64,000 nt of DNA from Ophthalmolycus amberensis (GCA_024529925.1 JAFEUB010000893.1:319001-383000); one strand, 5' to 3'. Shown: positions 12,120 to 26,783, counted from the first letter of the stretch. Notes: a model not told the origin generated them from the letters alone. Made by a program: numbers and translations.

Positions 12120-15100
12120 GTCAGCGCTCACTCCTCCTCTCTCTGTCCTTTTGAAAATGTTACACCAGGCCAAGATGCAGGGAGCGATAGAAGACGGAAT
12201 ACCAATTCAGAGTGTCACTTTAGCTGCTTTGGGACCATTGTAAAGGCAGTATTTTAGTAGTTTTGTCTTGCAGTCATATCACTCATTACTGTCTTCTGAT
12301 CAGTGTGCAAGGTCTCTTAAATTAGACAGGCAATAAACTTAACTTTAATCTTCAAGAGATGGATACCTGCTACAAATCCAATTAAGATGTATTATGTACG
12401 AGGGAGTTATATGACACCTTCCTTGTTGTAAAAAAATGAATTGCAGTATTGGTGGTGTCGTTTTAGAAGAGTGATATGGATGACTAATTGTGAAGAATCA
12501 CATTAAGGGACGAGACAGTCATATTCAAATCTACATTCAGATATAATCTGTATCGGTGGATTTGTTTTTGAGAGGAGACAATATGGGAAGACGGAAGAGA
12601 AAAAGTCATGTTTTTCCATTATAAGAGAAAACAAACAGCTCGTTTTTTACATGAACCTCATTTTTTCACAAAGCACTACATCTTTGATTTTGTGATGAAT
12701 ACAAAACATGTTTAAAAGCCTTTTTACAAAATATTTTTTGAGCATGAATAATGCAAGCCACTATATGCAAATTTGAATATTTTCAGGGCCAAGAAGCAAA
12801 CACTCATCAAACAGAGCACAGTGCACATGGATACAATGAGGACTCTCCTGCCCACTGAGCAATGATGATCACGGCTGGAGAAGAGCCTTCCAGGAGATGC
12901 AAAAAACTGACTTCAGCTTTATAGCCATTGTCTCAGCCTCATGACTCATATGTTCAGTTTCTTGTGTAGTTACCAAACTTCAATTGAATACACTGATACT
13001 ACTTTCTAGTTTGGCCAACAAGCGTAGGAGGGGGAAATATCTGTTGTGGAATTTAGCATACATTAAAGCCATATGTGCAGTATTTCTATGTGATTGCATC
13101 CTTCAAATTATTCGGCTGTCATATGTTTTTGTTAAAAATGAGTCAATCCTGATGAAATGTAGTGCAGCCGATGTGTTGCTTTCAGACCATTCAGCTCAGT
13201 GTCCTCGGGTCAGATCCATGGTGGAAGGTGTACCTGGGGTGCCGACACATACATTTATTTTGGTGTTAATCTTTTTATAGCACTACATATAGAAAGTAAC
13301 TGAACACATTTCCATTAACTATCGTGACATTGAACCACAGAAACTGAATGAACTTGACATTTGGACACACAAAGAACACTAAACAGTTCTCCAAACATGT
13401 ATTTTCTATATATACAGTATATGTACCTTAATACTTCTGAGACATTGAACCTGGTCCGAACAAAAACAAACTAAACTACTTTAAAATGTAGTAAACACTA
13501 AAAGAGACCTTTCTGAAAAACCGATCCGAACTAAAACTAGCAAACACTCTGAGAACTAACTAATACTACAATAAAATAAAATACAAGAGTCAGAACTAAA
13601 ATAAAACCCAAAGTCATAACCTTTTTCTGGACAAAAAAAACCCGAAAAGAAATTTGTACTGCTGCAATAATCTCATCGGACAGTATTTTTCATAGATGTA
13701 GCTGTAGGAAGATATTCTGCCTATTGAGCTCTAATTGGCGGTCTAAGTGTTTCAGAAAACAGCTGTCAGTCGGGCGCGACACCGGACCTGTTTGAATAAC
13801 TGAACAAATTTGTGGTACATTATGGCCAGTGATTCGGAGGTCTGGTTCCAGGCTACAAAAGTCTAGCTTCACTAAATTGCTAATCGACTTCCACAGTGCA
13901 TGTAATGTGTATTACTTCTAGCAATGGGTCGAACAATTCCTACATTTTTAGTATAGCCAGACTTCACACAAGTGTTTTAAAAGTAAACGCAAAATATGTG
14001 CATATGATATAACACAGTAAGACATATTTTGCAATGCTGGACATTGATTGGGACTGTTTGTTTGATAATATAACTTCAACTGTTGCAAACTCCGATAGAA
14101 AATGCGGATGATCACCCTCAGAGGTATTCAGTTCCATTGGCAGACAATCTGTCAGCTGTAAAAAGCAGCGAGAGAGTGAATACAGACTGATCCATATTCC
14201 TCTTCACTGTGTATTGTATATATTATGCATGCAGAGTTCAATATTTAACCATGCCAAAAGCTGAAATGTGCTGAGATACGCAAAAACTGCAAGAACAGCT
14301 TGTCATATTTGTGGCACCATTTATTTCATATACCTTTTAGAAAAGAGACGTGAGAATATATCCATGAGAAAAAATGTTGTGTGACGGAGATTTTTCATTT
14401 TGTCTGCCACGTATACCCATCTCGAGAGTTGTTAGTGGACAGAGCATGTTGTGATGCATTAGTCAAAGTCACCTTACTTTGCTGTTTACAGAAGCTGTTT
14501 CAGTTTGACACAGTTGGGCTATCGGTAACACAGCTTTGTCAGTCCACCATTGTAAATCATGGTCGATGATTTAGTCTCAAGAGATGTTTCCTGTTTACTT
14601 TTTTTTGTGTCTTTGATAATTGCTGGCAAGTTCGCAGACATGATGTGTTCAAAGTGCTCATTAGAAACCTCGTAATTTGGTGTTAGAAAGATGGAGGTCA
14701 GACTGCCGACGGACAAAGACCTTTATTTGGTGCTAAGGTCTCAAAGGATAAGGCTGGCATTGTTATGTATTTTTAATTAACCTAAACTAAACCAACAATG
14801 TGAGAGGGGGTCTCAATAACCTTTTGATTGCTGCAAGCTGTGCACTCAGTCCAAGCTCAAGCTGATTTACCTTCCCCATTAAAAGACTATCATTTCTAGG
14901 AATTGTAGTTTTTATCAAACAATGCTCCCCCACCAGTAGATTAATATTTCATTGTGGACTTTTTCAGGATTTATACACATTTGACGTGCTCGTCAGACTT
15001 TGGGAGAAGGTGGGATTGATTGATTAATAGGAGAACATGTCAACCAGTGCAACAATGTGGTATCATTGATAATCTATGTGACCATTTTTTCCATTCATAA

Positions 15101-15653
15101 AAAATATAGCACACATGAAATGAACTAAATCTTTTTAAAAATCAGTTCATGAAGTCAGTTTATGACAACAGACTCTCTAGAAGGTTACCCTAAAGTATTT
15201 CATGTAGGGCAGAGAAAGTGCCCGGCTTTATTTCCTGAGCTGAGTGGCAGACACAGTACAACGCTTCATTGCGCTTAGAGCACTTTACTCTGGGCCCGAG
15301 CATGTGGCCTTGATTTAGGTGAACGAGCACATCCCATTTGTATTCAAGCAATCAACAATCGCTCACAGACACGCACACACACACACAATAGCATTGAATC
15401 TCTCTCACTCTCTCAGTCCTCTGCTCTCTCAGCTAGCAGTGCTCGTTACGCAGCTGAGACGAGTGAGAGCAAGAAACGCAGAGACCCGGTTCACGAGGGA
15501 GATCTACTCCCACACCAGGCTGTTCACTCCACGGCAGCAGTCAGAGAGTCAGTGATCCTGGCACCAGCTGCGCGTTGCTTGCTCGTCCTGCTCCTTCTCC
15601 TCTCTTGCCAGGGAGGTCTGGACTGATAGGCCACCAGACTCGAGACCTCCGAG

Positions 15654-15669
15654 CCCCCCCCCCCCCCCC
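15654..15669. repeat. Poly-C tract, 16 nt
   Basis: A run of 16 C within the GC/CT-rich island at 15.3-15.8 kb. Confidence 0.85.
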
Positions 15670-16117
15670 AGCTCCTCTGCTCATGCAGTACAGACCAGGT
15701 GCGTTCCTGCAAAGGGGCTTCAAAAGGAGCAGGAGCGGGCAGTACCAGGAATGGTGGGGAGGCACTGCAGGTTACGGGAGGACAGGCTGGAATTAAAGTG
15801 AGGCTTCATCTCTCCTCAAGGTATTTTCCTGAATGAAATTGTGCTTCTAAGCATGGAAATTAATTTAGCAAGAGGGAAATTATTCTTAAAGTATGCAAGT
15901 AGGGAAAAGGCATAAACTAATATATTAAACTGATGGAAACATACCTCCTGTATAACACACAGGAGGTTGTACTGTAAGGCAATACTGTAGCCAGCCACGC
16001 TGCAAATATTGTGATGCTTATTGAACTCTATGATAATTTTCACAACCTTTAGCTGCTATAAATCAATATTATTATATTGAGGATGGATCACATTGATAAG
16101 CTTTATGTGAAAGGGTC

Positions 16118-16290
16118 AGTTGTAGTGATGAACCCACAGAGGATCATAACTCCGCGCTACCCCTTTATAACATCTTGTAGGTCATTGTTCTGGCTTTAAG
16201 GGTAGCAACTTTTCTGCTGCAGGCAGTTGCTTTCATAAAACAAACTCTATAACCTCACTGTATGCTACCACCCCAGCACCAAACAGCAGA
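16118..16290. repeat. Interspersed repeat fragment, copy A
   Basis: This segment (GTAGTGATGAACCCACAGAG and the following bases) is similar to the stretch at 35,866-36,010 (GTGGTGACGAACCCACAAGA). Both continue with a similar ATCAT..C segment and a later stretch around CATTGTT. Two diverged copies in one window, plus resemblance to a repeat recalled from other fish, support an old dispersed element of unknown class. Confidence 0.45.
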
Positions 16291-16482
16291 GACGTTGGCT
16301 GTCTTTTCAATGCCAGGAAGCATTAACTATCAAGTATGCTCCAAGATGGGCTCTTGCTCTTGCATTGAGATCTATTCAGCTAGACCACATGACAAGATGG
16401 TTTTGCTCGGATCTCAGTGAGGTGTGGACAGCATGTGGGCACATGTCCGGACAAGTTATCAAACGTATAGGTCTCCATCATC

Positions 16483-16517
<35 letters not shown>

Positions 16518-16549
16518 TGTATGTATGTATGTATGTATGTATGTATGTG

Positions 16550-16594
<45 letters not shown>
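16483..16594. repeat. ATGT / TA compound microsatellite
   Basis: About 60 nt of the tetramer ATGT are followed by a GTATAT transition and about 30 nt of TA. The apparent open frames of MYVC or YIHT repeats across it are products of the repeat, not genes. Confidence 0.95.
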
Positions 16595-16597
<3 letters not shown>

Positions 16598-19500
16598 GAC
16601 ACACAGCTGCGAACACAGCTGAGTTCCGATCAGACGCATCTGATCACAAAAGTCACATTGAAAAGGCAAGAATAAACACGACCAAAGTTGGTGCAGTTGA
16701 GCATTGATCTGCCAAATAACCAGATATTTCCCTCAGGAGTTGGTGGAGACCAAAACCACAGCTAATTAGAGAGAGTAGGCTGTTTGACTTGTATTCATCA
16801 TGTTTAAACACACACAACTCTTAATGAATGCTAATGCTGCTGTGTTTCTGCTGGGTGTTAAATTAGCAAATGCTTGCTAACACGTTCACCCACATCAACT
16901 TAAAAGGAGATATGTCAAGTGTTTCCACCGCTCCCAAGTGGCCAACACATCTTTTATTGCATGTCTAAATCTGCACTCTTATTCCACTTTTTATAGACCA
17001 AAAAAAAAGATATATCATTGAGTGTCTAGATTTTTTGGTTATTTAATTACTTAATTTAGAAATATGTTTCTGTCCACGGTTTGAGTGAAAGTCCAGTGTT
17101 GCCTGTAATTGTAGCTCTGTTTTGGTGGCAGAACGGGGCAAAGTGCCGGTTGTGTGTGCTTCTCTTTCATTTCTTTCTCTCTCTCCCTGCCCTGGTTTCT
17201 CTCCAGGTGCTAACAAAATGATTGGTTTCCACCTGTGCAGCCCGGTCATGCTGCTCATTGGTTCCCTCAGACTTCAAGCTGGCCAGTCATCCTTCGGGAC
17301 TCTCGATAAAAGGAGCACGCCCTAAGAGTTCTCATCTTTTGTTCTCTGCTCTCAGCCTGTCTGAGCTGTTGATGCCCTGTTTGAGCAAACTTGTTATATA
17401 AGTATTGTGCTTGAAAGATGGTCTTTTCCTAAAACTGGCTGAATATTCAGTAGAGAGGCACAAGTATTTTTGAAATTGGTGCTACAAGACCAGAGAAAAA
17501 GGGCTGTGATATTCCTTTTTGCTCAAAAGGTAGAAAACGCACAACACCCAGAATGCCCTGGGTTTTTTGCTGACACTGTCAAAGAACAATGTTATTTTTA
17601 TTGATAAAACCGCACTCCGCTGTCCATATGTGGGCCAAAGCTTGAATGACACATGCTTGTGCCCCTTCCTCTGTAACTTTGGATTCAGCAACTTCATCCT
17701 CCAGGTGAAATTGACTGCTGAGTTGGAAGGTACCCGTTACACTCTTACGTCGTTAAGTTTTATCAAGAGACTAGACAATTATTGGATGGTGCCACCTCTG
17801 TTTGGTGATGTTCGTTTTTTGGATAAGCGAGTGAGGACTCTTGTTTGCGTTTTTGTTTTCGGAAGTAAGGAATAGTCAGGCCTAGTTTTTTTCTATTTCT
17901 TTGGCATGACCACTTTGCCCCCCACATTTTGAGAACCTTGTTATGTTTGCAACTATTGAGATGAGCTGGAAATAAATCTTTCATTTTCACCTCTACGCCG
18001 ACTCCTTCAAATTCTCTGGGTGTCATGTTATCATCTCCGTTCCCCCCCCATATTTTCAAAAAGGGAACATAACAGTCTCTATTATCTGGCTGTGCAGCTG
18101 CTAGATGTTTGACTTCATCCACCAGCTAGTCACTACTTTTTCTGTCATTTTGGTAGAGTGGCTGAAGGAGATTATTTGCTGCGTGCTGCCTGCTGGAAAT
18201 GGGGTTGATAAGAGTCGAGCCTGTGGGTCATAAAACCAAAATCAACTGGCTAAAAGAGGTTAAAAAAAACTCAGTGGCGCTGCAGAGGTAAGGGGACCTT
18301 CTAGTCTCAGCTGGTTCATCACCACGTTTGCCTCCAGTAAGAGCAGTAATATGATCCATCGAACACAGAAACAAATTACTCGTGGAGCTTAAATATACAA
18401 ATATTAAATATAGTGGTGTTGTATACATATACAGTAGGAGGCAGAAGCATAATGTCATTCCATAGCATTGTAAGCTTCACAGAGGTGCTGTTCATTGCAC
18501 CGCTGCTAAATTGAATTAAACTGAGCAGATGTTCATGACCAACATGGTTGGTTTGGCCAGATGCAGTCTTGTGGTTTACATCATAGGTGTTGTAAAACAT
18601 GGCTGTAACGCAGCTTTTCGGAGAAGCATGCCATGCTCGTGGCATTTTAACAAGAGCAAGGAAGGTAAACACACATGTCAAATCAGCTCTGTTGGAAAAC
18701 CACAGGAATTTAAAGCTTCAGTGCTTCTGCAGAGTCATTGCTATAATTATTTTAGGGTAAAATTTGATAGCGGCAGGATTAGAAGTCAATCTTTTGTTCC
18801 TTTTTCCTTTTTGACAAAACTCGCTCCAATTCCTGCAGCTGTCTCTCAAGATACGCACTTCACTCACATACACAGGATTGTTACAGGGAGCTGTCAGCAT
18901 GGAGGATTATGTTAACAGCTTCATTAGACGATTGCTTTGCTTTGCCATTTTGATAATAGTCGGTGTGCGTATGTAATTGCGGCCAATCATCAATTAAATC
19001 ATCTATTATGTTGTGAAATTGAATTACACTGAACTAATCTGTACTTATTGGAAATGAGGACACTTCCAATCGCAGGTGTGTTACACTAATATAATTTCTA
19101 TCACATCAGATACGACTGTAACTGCATTACATGCCCTCATTTTCCAACAAATGAACGCAATACGGGACTGCGGAGGGTTTACGGACAGGTGGGGACAAAG
19201 AGACTGGCTGAGACAACAAGCCCAACATCGAGTCTTGCAAGTGAAGCTCCATCTTGCCTCGTGGTCGCGCGCAACCATCAACCTGTGCTTGTCCACACTG
19301 TCGCACCACGAACACAACGGCACAGTACCTGACACCAGAGCAGTTCATAATGAATGAACACTGGTTCAGTCATTCTCCCAGCGAGCAACACATTTCTGCT
19401 GAAAATTAATAGAAATACAACTATAGATACATATTATTCTCCATTCATGCCATGTGAGAAAGAGGAATAAGAAGAGGATCACATCTTGCAACAGAGAGGT

Positions 19501-22103
19501 TCAGCTATTTCATTTGAACACCCAATATGGGGATAGTAAGGTCAGTTGTTGACAAACTAGATTACAAATGAGCTGCAACAGATAGCAGTCGATTTCAATA
19601 AGTGCACGTGATTGCATTAACAGATTACTTTGATTTTCATTGCCTTGGATGGCTGTCATCAGTGAGACACAGAATGACCCCATCTGCACAATTACAATAA
19701 TAGAAATGAAGAATAAAGACAGACTAGATTGATCAAGGTGCAGAGGACACATATTGCTTGAAGAAGACCACAAATACATCTTGTAAAAACGCTCTCAGTG
19801 TATTGAACATATATCTACCACACATTTTTGGTCCCTGCGGTGTTCCCGCTTTGGCTTATACAGGCATACTAGAGATGCCAGGACCCCCACAGAGGATAGA
19901 TGGGAGCAAATGACATTTCCTGTCAACACAGTAACACATGTCACAGTGCCGGTAGAGGATGTCAGCAGTCTCAGGGTGCTCTGATGAGTGTCAGAGGAAT
20001 TGCAAAATATTGTCAAGGGTGTTCTCACTCTCTGCATGCCTTAACAACCAGCAGCGCTGTTAAGGAAATAACGACGCTATAAAAGAGTCCGGTTTTTTTT
20101 TTTTTCCCACTTCCGTGCAGGAGCCTTCTTAAATGGAAATAAGACTCATTATGAGAATTCATGTGTGTTATTCGTTTGGCCCTGGAAAAGTTCACGCAGG
20201 GTTTCGGAAAAACTTTCCTCCAAAGCTTCAAAACCGGAGTGCTGAAACTCTAATCTGCATTGTCACATCGATGTACAGCCTGGAGCTGCTCTATTAACTG
20301 TGATAACAGGGAGGAACCAACTCGTTCCTCTTGTTTCTGTCTGTGGCAGACAGCCTCTCACTGTTCACTAATACAGGCTGAACTCTCCCAGGGCAACAAG
20401 ATGACACATTTCAAGCCATACAGAGGTTCTCCTCTTTCTATTCCCACCACCTCCTAAGGCTTCCACACTTTCACCATGGAAAGGTATTATTTGAAAACAA
20501 GGCTGACATTTCCAAGGCAAGAAATTTCATGAAAGCTTCTTTTTTCTGGTGATTCTTTAATGAGCATGATTCAAAGTAAACTCCCATACCCAGCGAGCCT
20601 CACTGGGAGCTTCCACAGTAAGATGGAGTATCTAATGTTCATTGAAATTCTCTGTCCCAGTGGCTCCTCGGAGAGGACGACTCGGCAACGCAACCCTTCC
20701 CTCAACTCTCATGCTAATTTCTTTCATCTACTGTCGTAGGCACGAGTCATTCGTTTTTTCTCTTTAATTATTAACTGCAAGTGAATACGGCGCAATGTTG
20801 TATTTAAAAAATAATCTGTTAATCAAATATCAAAAAATCTATAAAAAAAAGATATAAACGGTAAATCGTGACATGTTACAAACTTCGTGAAAACCAACAC
20901 TGAACACATAAGAATCATGTTTTCATCAAAATCCTGTGTCAAGCATTCCAGCTAGTTCAAACATTCTCCGTGTGTGTTTTTTTTCTCCCTTTCCTTCCCG
21001 ACAGTCCCATCTCCTCTTTCTCCGACATCTATATCTCCCGGCTTGTTGTGCCGTTTCCCACTGCTCAAGCCTGCTCTCTCTTTCCCTCCTTCTGTCTCTC
21101 TTTTGTCTATTATCTTCCACTGTCTCCTCCCCCTTTCCCTTCAACTCTATCTCTCCCTCACTCCCTCCCTCTTTAAGTCAAAGAAAAATCCTGGCTCCCA
21201 TCTTATCTCCAGCCTCCATAGCGACGCCAACCATGACCAGAAACACAGTGAGGACTTACATTTCCTTGGCTGGCTGCCGTCCTCTCTGCCTCCCTCCGTC
21301 CCCACGGCTACGGCGGGGTCATCTATCCGCCTGCCAGCGAGCGGAGAGACGCCGGAGGGATACAAAAAAGAAAACAGGCAAATGGTGTGCTTTGCTTCGC
21401 CTTGAGTTGGCAGATTATCACCTTCGACACCTTATCTCAGCCGAAGTTTAAGCAGACGGCTCAGCTATCACGCATGTGTACGTGTCCGTGTACAGCGAGT
21501 GAAGATTCGTATAGAAATGGAAAACTCGGTTTTTGAGTGACCTGAGGACAGAATCCCAAAAAGTATTTTATGTTACCCTCAAGAGTTCTTCCAAATAGCC
21601 CTAAAACATTAAAAAGAAAGATATTTCTCTCAGCACTGCTTGTAATATGCAATATGGCCAGAGTGAGCGGTTGATAGGGGGACCAGTCTTAGCAGTGGGA
21701 TTTATCAGGCGAGACACAATGTGTCGTGTGTAATGGTACTATATCTACTAATAAGAGTCTACGGCCACGCTCGCGGCTCTCTAAGCCTGGCTTAGCACAG
21801 GGGTATGCTCTCAAAACCGACTAGTTTGTGTGTCGTTCAATCACATCTGAAGCCAAAGGTATTGCACTTGGCTGCACACACGCAAAGTGACAGAAGTAAT
21901 TGTGTGAAAAAGAGCTGGAGAAAGATCAAACCCTGACTAATACGCCACACGACGCCTCGCCAATCACGGCGTGCAGCGGCCGTGAGTGCCGGTTTCAGGA
22001 AGAAAACGGTGAATGCAGGCCCCCCCCCCCCCCAATTCCCAGAATTAGGAATTATGCGTTTTTCGACCGCCTGACGAGCACTCTGGCATACTGACACCTG
22101 CAG
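16595..22103. other. Gene-free stretch
   Basis: No gene, RNA or intact element recognised. A strongly pyrimidine-rich stretch at 20,970-21,180 produces a long Ser/Leu/Pro-rich open frame (20,936-21,451) that looks like composition, not coding. The rest is AT-rich unique-looking DNA with short A and T runs. Confidence 0.55.
22020..22033. repeat. Poly-C tract, 14 nt
   Basis: Fourteen consecutive C in otherwise mixed sequence. Confidence 0.85.
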
Positions 22104-22540
22104 GGCCTGGAGCTAAATGCTAATGTCGGCGTGTTAGCTTGCTAATATTTGCTCGTTAGCACAGAACTCCAAGTACAGCTGATGCCATTAGTTCGGCAAT
22201 GTTTTGCTACAAATTGAAGTACTGGGAAATACAATTCGGCAAAAATGTGTCCTGGTAGTGGTGCTGGAGGAGAAGTCAATCAGAATTCGTCCTTCGGGGA
22301 TTTTGAATACATGTTAAAAATTTGATGGCAGTTCTACAAATGTTGAGATATTTCACTCAAAACCAAAAATGTGTTCCTCACGGCGGCACTAGAGGAAAAG
22401 TCAGAGAATCACTGAAGTCAGTAAGATGTATCCTCTGGGCCTGTACAGAATATCAATGCAATGCATTCAGTAATTATAGAGTTTAGTCTGGACCAACCAA
22501 CTAGCATTACCATCCCTACAGCCACGTCGATAGCATATGT
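22104..22540. repeat. Teleost interspersed repeat with internal direct repeats
   Basis: The stretch runs from AGCTAAATGCTAATGTCGGC through repeated units to GGACCAACCAACTAGCATTA. Two internal units about 124 bp apart resemble each other: GGTGCTGGAGGAGAAGTCAA at about 22,260 and GGCACTAGAGGAAAAGTCAG at about 22,384, each followed by a cattle of weakly matching bases ending in ATCCTCTGGG or GTCCTTCGGG. This arrangement matches a very common perciform repeat I recall. Class and exact ends are uncertain. Confidence 0.5.
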
Positions 22541-25169
22541 TTGGGGCATTTTAGGCGTCAATCTCAGTTATTGTTGTTTTTTTGATTGCTTTAGACTTTT
22601 CACAGATTACAGAACTAAACGTCGGGAACTTCAATTACTTCCAGACCAAAAACATAAGCCGCCTGGACGAACTGATTTTCTTCCAAATCAACCAGTTAGT
22701 TACTTTAATCTTTTGAGAATTTCACCGAAGAAAAAACAAAAAAGATTTCGAGCAAGACTGAAAGCTAACACAAAGCCTCTTAGCTCTGACGATGGTTCCT
22801 AAGATGAAATACTTGTTACGAGTAGGGAGAAGGATTCTTATGGAGCTTTAGAGATTTTTAAGCAAATGTCCTACAGGCAGCAGAGACGGGAGGAAAGTAT
22901 CACAAACTCTTAACAACTGCAAGTTTAGAGATGTATTTGGGTTACTTTGTCAACGTAATAATTCATCTTGTCGTGGAAGTTATTTCAGCCTCTGTTTCAC
23001 CTGATGTGTGCAAGCCAACAAAGGAGTCTTGGTGGATACACGGTACGTCCCTGCAGCGCTGTTGTGTTGCGGGGGTCACGGATGGGATACATTTGCATTA
23101 CGGCTAGCCCGCTTCCATTTAACAACCCTGCTCGCTACGGCTGAGAACCATGTTCGCTCCATTCCAAATATTTAATCATCCTAAATATTTGATGAAGATG
23201 GGATTTTTTCTTTTCTGAGGGAATGACAAAACCACAATTCAATAAAGACTAAGATGTGTTATAATGGATTCATGTGAGCGTTCATGAATGACTGTTGATC
23301 AAGAAATCTGCACGGCTCCTTCAGAGACTGGAGAAGAACAAATCACCTCCTCATTTGAATAAATTGTGCTGCTATTTTGCTCCGAGACACTGTGATGACG
23401 TTCCTAAATCACTCCTACGCTGAGACACCTTGCGTGTTTGTATTTTTTAGGCAATGTCGTGAGCTCTTTGCAAGTTTTCTCATAATGTTTCTTGAGTCAA
23501 AAAAATAAATCCTCATTATATTCATAACGGTGAGAAACATTCCTCATGTCGTGTGTAGATATCGCAAATCGCAGCGTGTGCCCTGAAGATCCGTGGTGGG
23601 ATGCGGTGATCAATGAATGCATTTAGCATGGGTGCTGAGTGACTCGTAATTTCAACATAGAGAGTCTCTTTCCAAATCAATATGTTATTATGAATAATTC
23701 TTTGTCTGGGAAGCATGAATGAAGGAGGCAAAATGAATTGTTACCGTGCTGGACTGTGGGAACAAGTTGAAATGATAAATTGACAGATATCCAGTTCCAG
23801 GCCACAGACAGACATAGTATTTGAAAATCATGGTATTGGTGAAACTGATGCAGTCCGCAGACGCTGGCTATCAGTGCCAACACACAAGGCAAACAAATGT
23901 CTGACTCTGCAGCACTGGGTACTGCAACACACGGCCAATACCTTCTTTTCTTTTCCTGTGTGTTCGTGGCAGAACATAATTATGACACCCACGCAGTGAC
24001 ATTATTGCTACCCGGCTTTCTATTCCACCCAAACATTGTGAGCCTCAGCATAATAAATGATAAACAAAACTGTGAGGAAAAAAAGAAGAGACATAGAAAA
24101 GCCAAACCATATTTACAGTGGAAATGATGAATAATTGAATCTGGGAGGCATACACACAGATGCAGACCTGCTTGCGTGCACACACATTCACTTTCACACG
24201 CACACCAGCTCCAACGACACACACACACACAGGGAAAGAGTCCACTGGGTCTCCAGTGCCATCTAGAGTTGGTTTGCAGAGATGTGCATAATACATGCTA
24301 ATAGTAATGATTCCATGAGGTGTTGTAGTCATGGTGGCTCAAAGCAAGAAAGAAGGCGTTTGCATGCTTTCACCAAGTTCATGTTTTTTTTTCCTCCCGC
24401 AGCTCAAAGGCATGCAATTGTCAATAAGCGACAATCCATCGCACTGACAAACTGATATCACTCTGAAAGGTAAATAACTGAATATCTCTTTTGGGCATTG
24501 AAGCTTGTGATGGGGAAATCTTAGACGAGTATCTTGCACTCGAGAAGTGGCCCTGCTTTTTGCGTTTTGCTCGCCCTCAGCTGTGGCACAGCAAACAGCG
24601 GAGCCTTCACCGGTCCCTGTGTCCGGCAGCTGTGTGGTCTCCCCATATGTTCCCCGCAGTGATGAGTAGATATGTCGCTCCTCCAGCTGGCCGCTCCTGA
24701 CAAAGCGGGAAGCCATGCGTGAAGTTTTTTTTTTTTTTTTTTTATCAGCTTGTCGACACCAGCACAGTGATTATCCCTCAGTACATCGCTGTTGTTACAA
24801 GGATTGACTTTTTTTCTGCATTTGTTTTGAGGATGTTAACAGCTTCCACCACCATCAGTTGACGCTGAGGGGTTCTCCTGGCTGTTTCACACTCCTCTGT
24901 GCGAAAACCTTTCGCTCCCTCCTGAATGTGTTTTTATCTCATCAAAAGGGATGAGTGACATATTTTATTTTCTATCAGACTGTACTTCATTATGTTATTT
25001 CATTGTAAGATAATACGGATCACGTTCTTTTCATTTTTGAATTGCTTACTACAGTTAAAAATAACAACCCTTTTCTCCTGCAAAATTACATTCCCATTCA
25101 ACTGCACTCTCAATAACGTTTTGAGGGAAACAAATTTACTCCAAGATTAAGGTTTCAAGCCGTTTGAAA

Positions 25170-25290
25170 CACATGGTTAAACCTTGTAAATTAAAATAAA
25201 ACAAAACTTAAACGCGACAAAACTACTTTGTTACATTTAGACAAAAACTCTACTACTTTTAGTTACGACATTTATGATTTTTATTTATTA
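25170..25290. repeat. Possible degraded interspersed repeat
   Basis: Words such as GCGACAAAACTACTTTGTTA and GACAAAAACTCTACTACTTT look like an inverted, decayed relative of the repeat at 30,310-30,600, which is built on AAGTAxTTTTGTTGCCTAA units. The similarity is weak. Confidence 0.25.
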
Positions 25291-26770
25291 AAGAACCCAA
25301 CAATATATATATTATACAATCAGCTCCACTTTGACTATAACATCAAGACGCTGCATTGCTTTTGTAGGGATAAAATTGAATAATAAAAAAGTTTTTCAGG
25401 GACTGTTCTGCATTGAGACCACTTGATACTTGACTATACTTTTTAATGCAGCACTTTTCACTTGTAGTGGAGCACATACTGGTACCTTTCTACCACGGCT
25501 GTTTAGAACGTTATTTTCTGCAACCAGCCAACTGGAACACGCACAAACATCATTTCCAGGAACTTTAAGAAACACACATCTACCGACCTTTTTCCCTATG
25601 GGCGCTGGCAAAAGAACACACAACATCAGCAGATGTTGTTGTTACCACCGTTATAGACGTTGATGTCGAGTTTCCCATTGGCAGCGCTTCAGATGCCATT
25701 GGCAGAACCTGTGCTCTGAACATGGCACCGCTCCAGAGGCTTTCCATCCCTTTGCCATTTAGTGGCTCTGCCTGCCCTCGCAGGTTGGGGTCATTTGTCC
25801 ATCGCAAGGGATCGACTACGCTGGGTAAGAGTAGAAAAGGGCACGGCAGGGCACTTTTAGTTAGTTATAAAAAATCACTGATGCTGTGCTTTGGACGCCC
25901 TTCCTTTTTCTTTTTCTTTTTTGCACAGTTGGAACTGAAAAAAGAACAGCCAAACTGAGAGGCAGAGAGGTTGAAAGGAAACTTTTAATTGGCTGCACAG
26001 CTGTGTTTTGTTGTCGTCCCCCAAATTCCATTTGTCAGAAGTGCAGAGCACTGTAATAGGGAGGCAGCACCTGAAACTAATACTTACTGTAAGCAACGGT
26101 GACAGGATTTACAGAAGGGCGGTCACCTTCCAGAGTCATCCATCCCATTTCCTGTGCAAGCTAACTAACTAATACAATACGAAAGCGGATATTCAAATTA
26201 ACTGTCGCATTTTTGTAAAAAATGACGAGGGATATGTAACTACTGAATGTTTGAAGGAGGCATATGCGTCTGACCCAAAAATATCTGCACAGGCAGCGAT
26301 CCAGTGGAACATTTACTTTGATATGTTTTATTCATTCTCCTCGACTCCAGAGAGGGGAGGAGGAGAGGCGATGCTGGGAATCAGACCGTGTTTCCAATCA
26401 ACGACAGCGTTGCCTCATTTCACTAATCATCATTCAAATGAGATTGATTTGCTTCCCCACCCCTGCGCCGTTTCCAGTGTAAAACAGTTTACAGCGGAGG
26501 GATTTGCATCGCACCCCACTTTCTGCTGAAATGCAGTTGAATGGTCCCCAAGTTCCCAACAATAAGCTCATGAATACTGGAGTAGTATTTTATTTTGCTC
26601 TGCCGGCTCGATCCTATTCACTGTCACAAAGGAAACGAAATCCACTTGAAAAGGGAGGCGTTTTGGATCATTTGCATGCAAGCTCGGCCCAGTAATGGAA
26701 TGAAATATGACACACCAATTTAATTACTCCTTTAGAATCGCCTCGCCTCACAGTATAAATATTGATTCAG

Positions 26771-26783
26771 CCCCCCCCCCCCC
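26771..26783. repeat. Poly-C tract, 13 nt
   Basis: Thirteen consecutive C. Confidence 0.8.

Larger units (their letters stand above)
10881..16117. other. Stretch without a recognised gene; two weak exon candidates
   Basis: No known gene was identified. Two short segments, 11,266-11,283 and 12,033-12,119, are flanked by plausible AG and GT splice dinucleotides and are listed separately. At 15,300-15,790 the DNA becomes GC/CT-rich with CA repeats and a run of 16 C, which might be a promoter or untranslated exon, but no start or ORF could be tied to it. The rest is AT-rich and featureless. Confidence 0.45.

Noticed and set aside
16365..16707. Overlapping open frames of MYVC and YIHT repeats
   Set aside because: They are translations of the ATGT/TA microsatellite.
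20936..21451. 171-codon open frame
   Set aside because: It is Ser/Leu/Pro-rich because of a long C/T tract, overlapping frames are also open, and no motif or splice structure is present.
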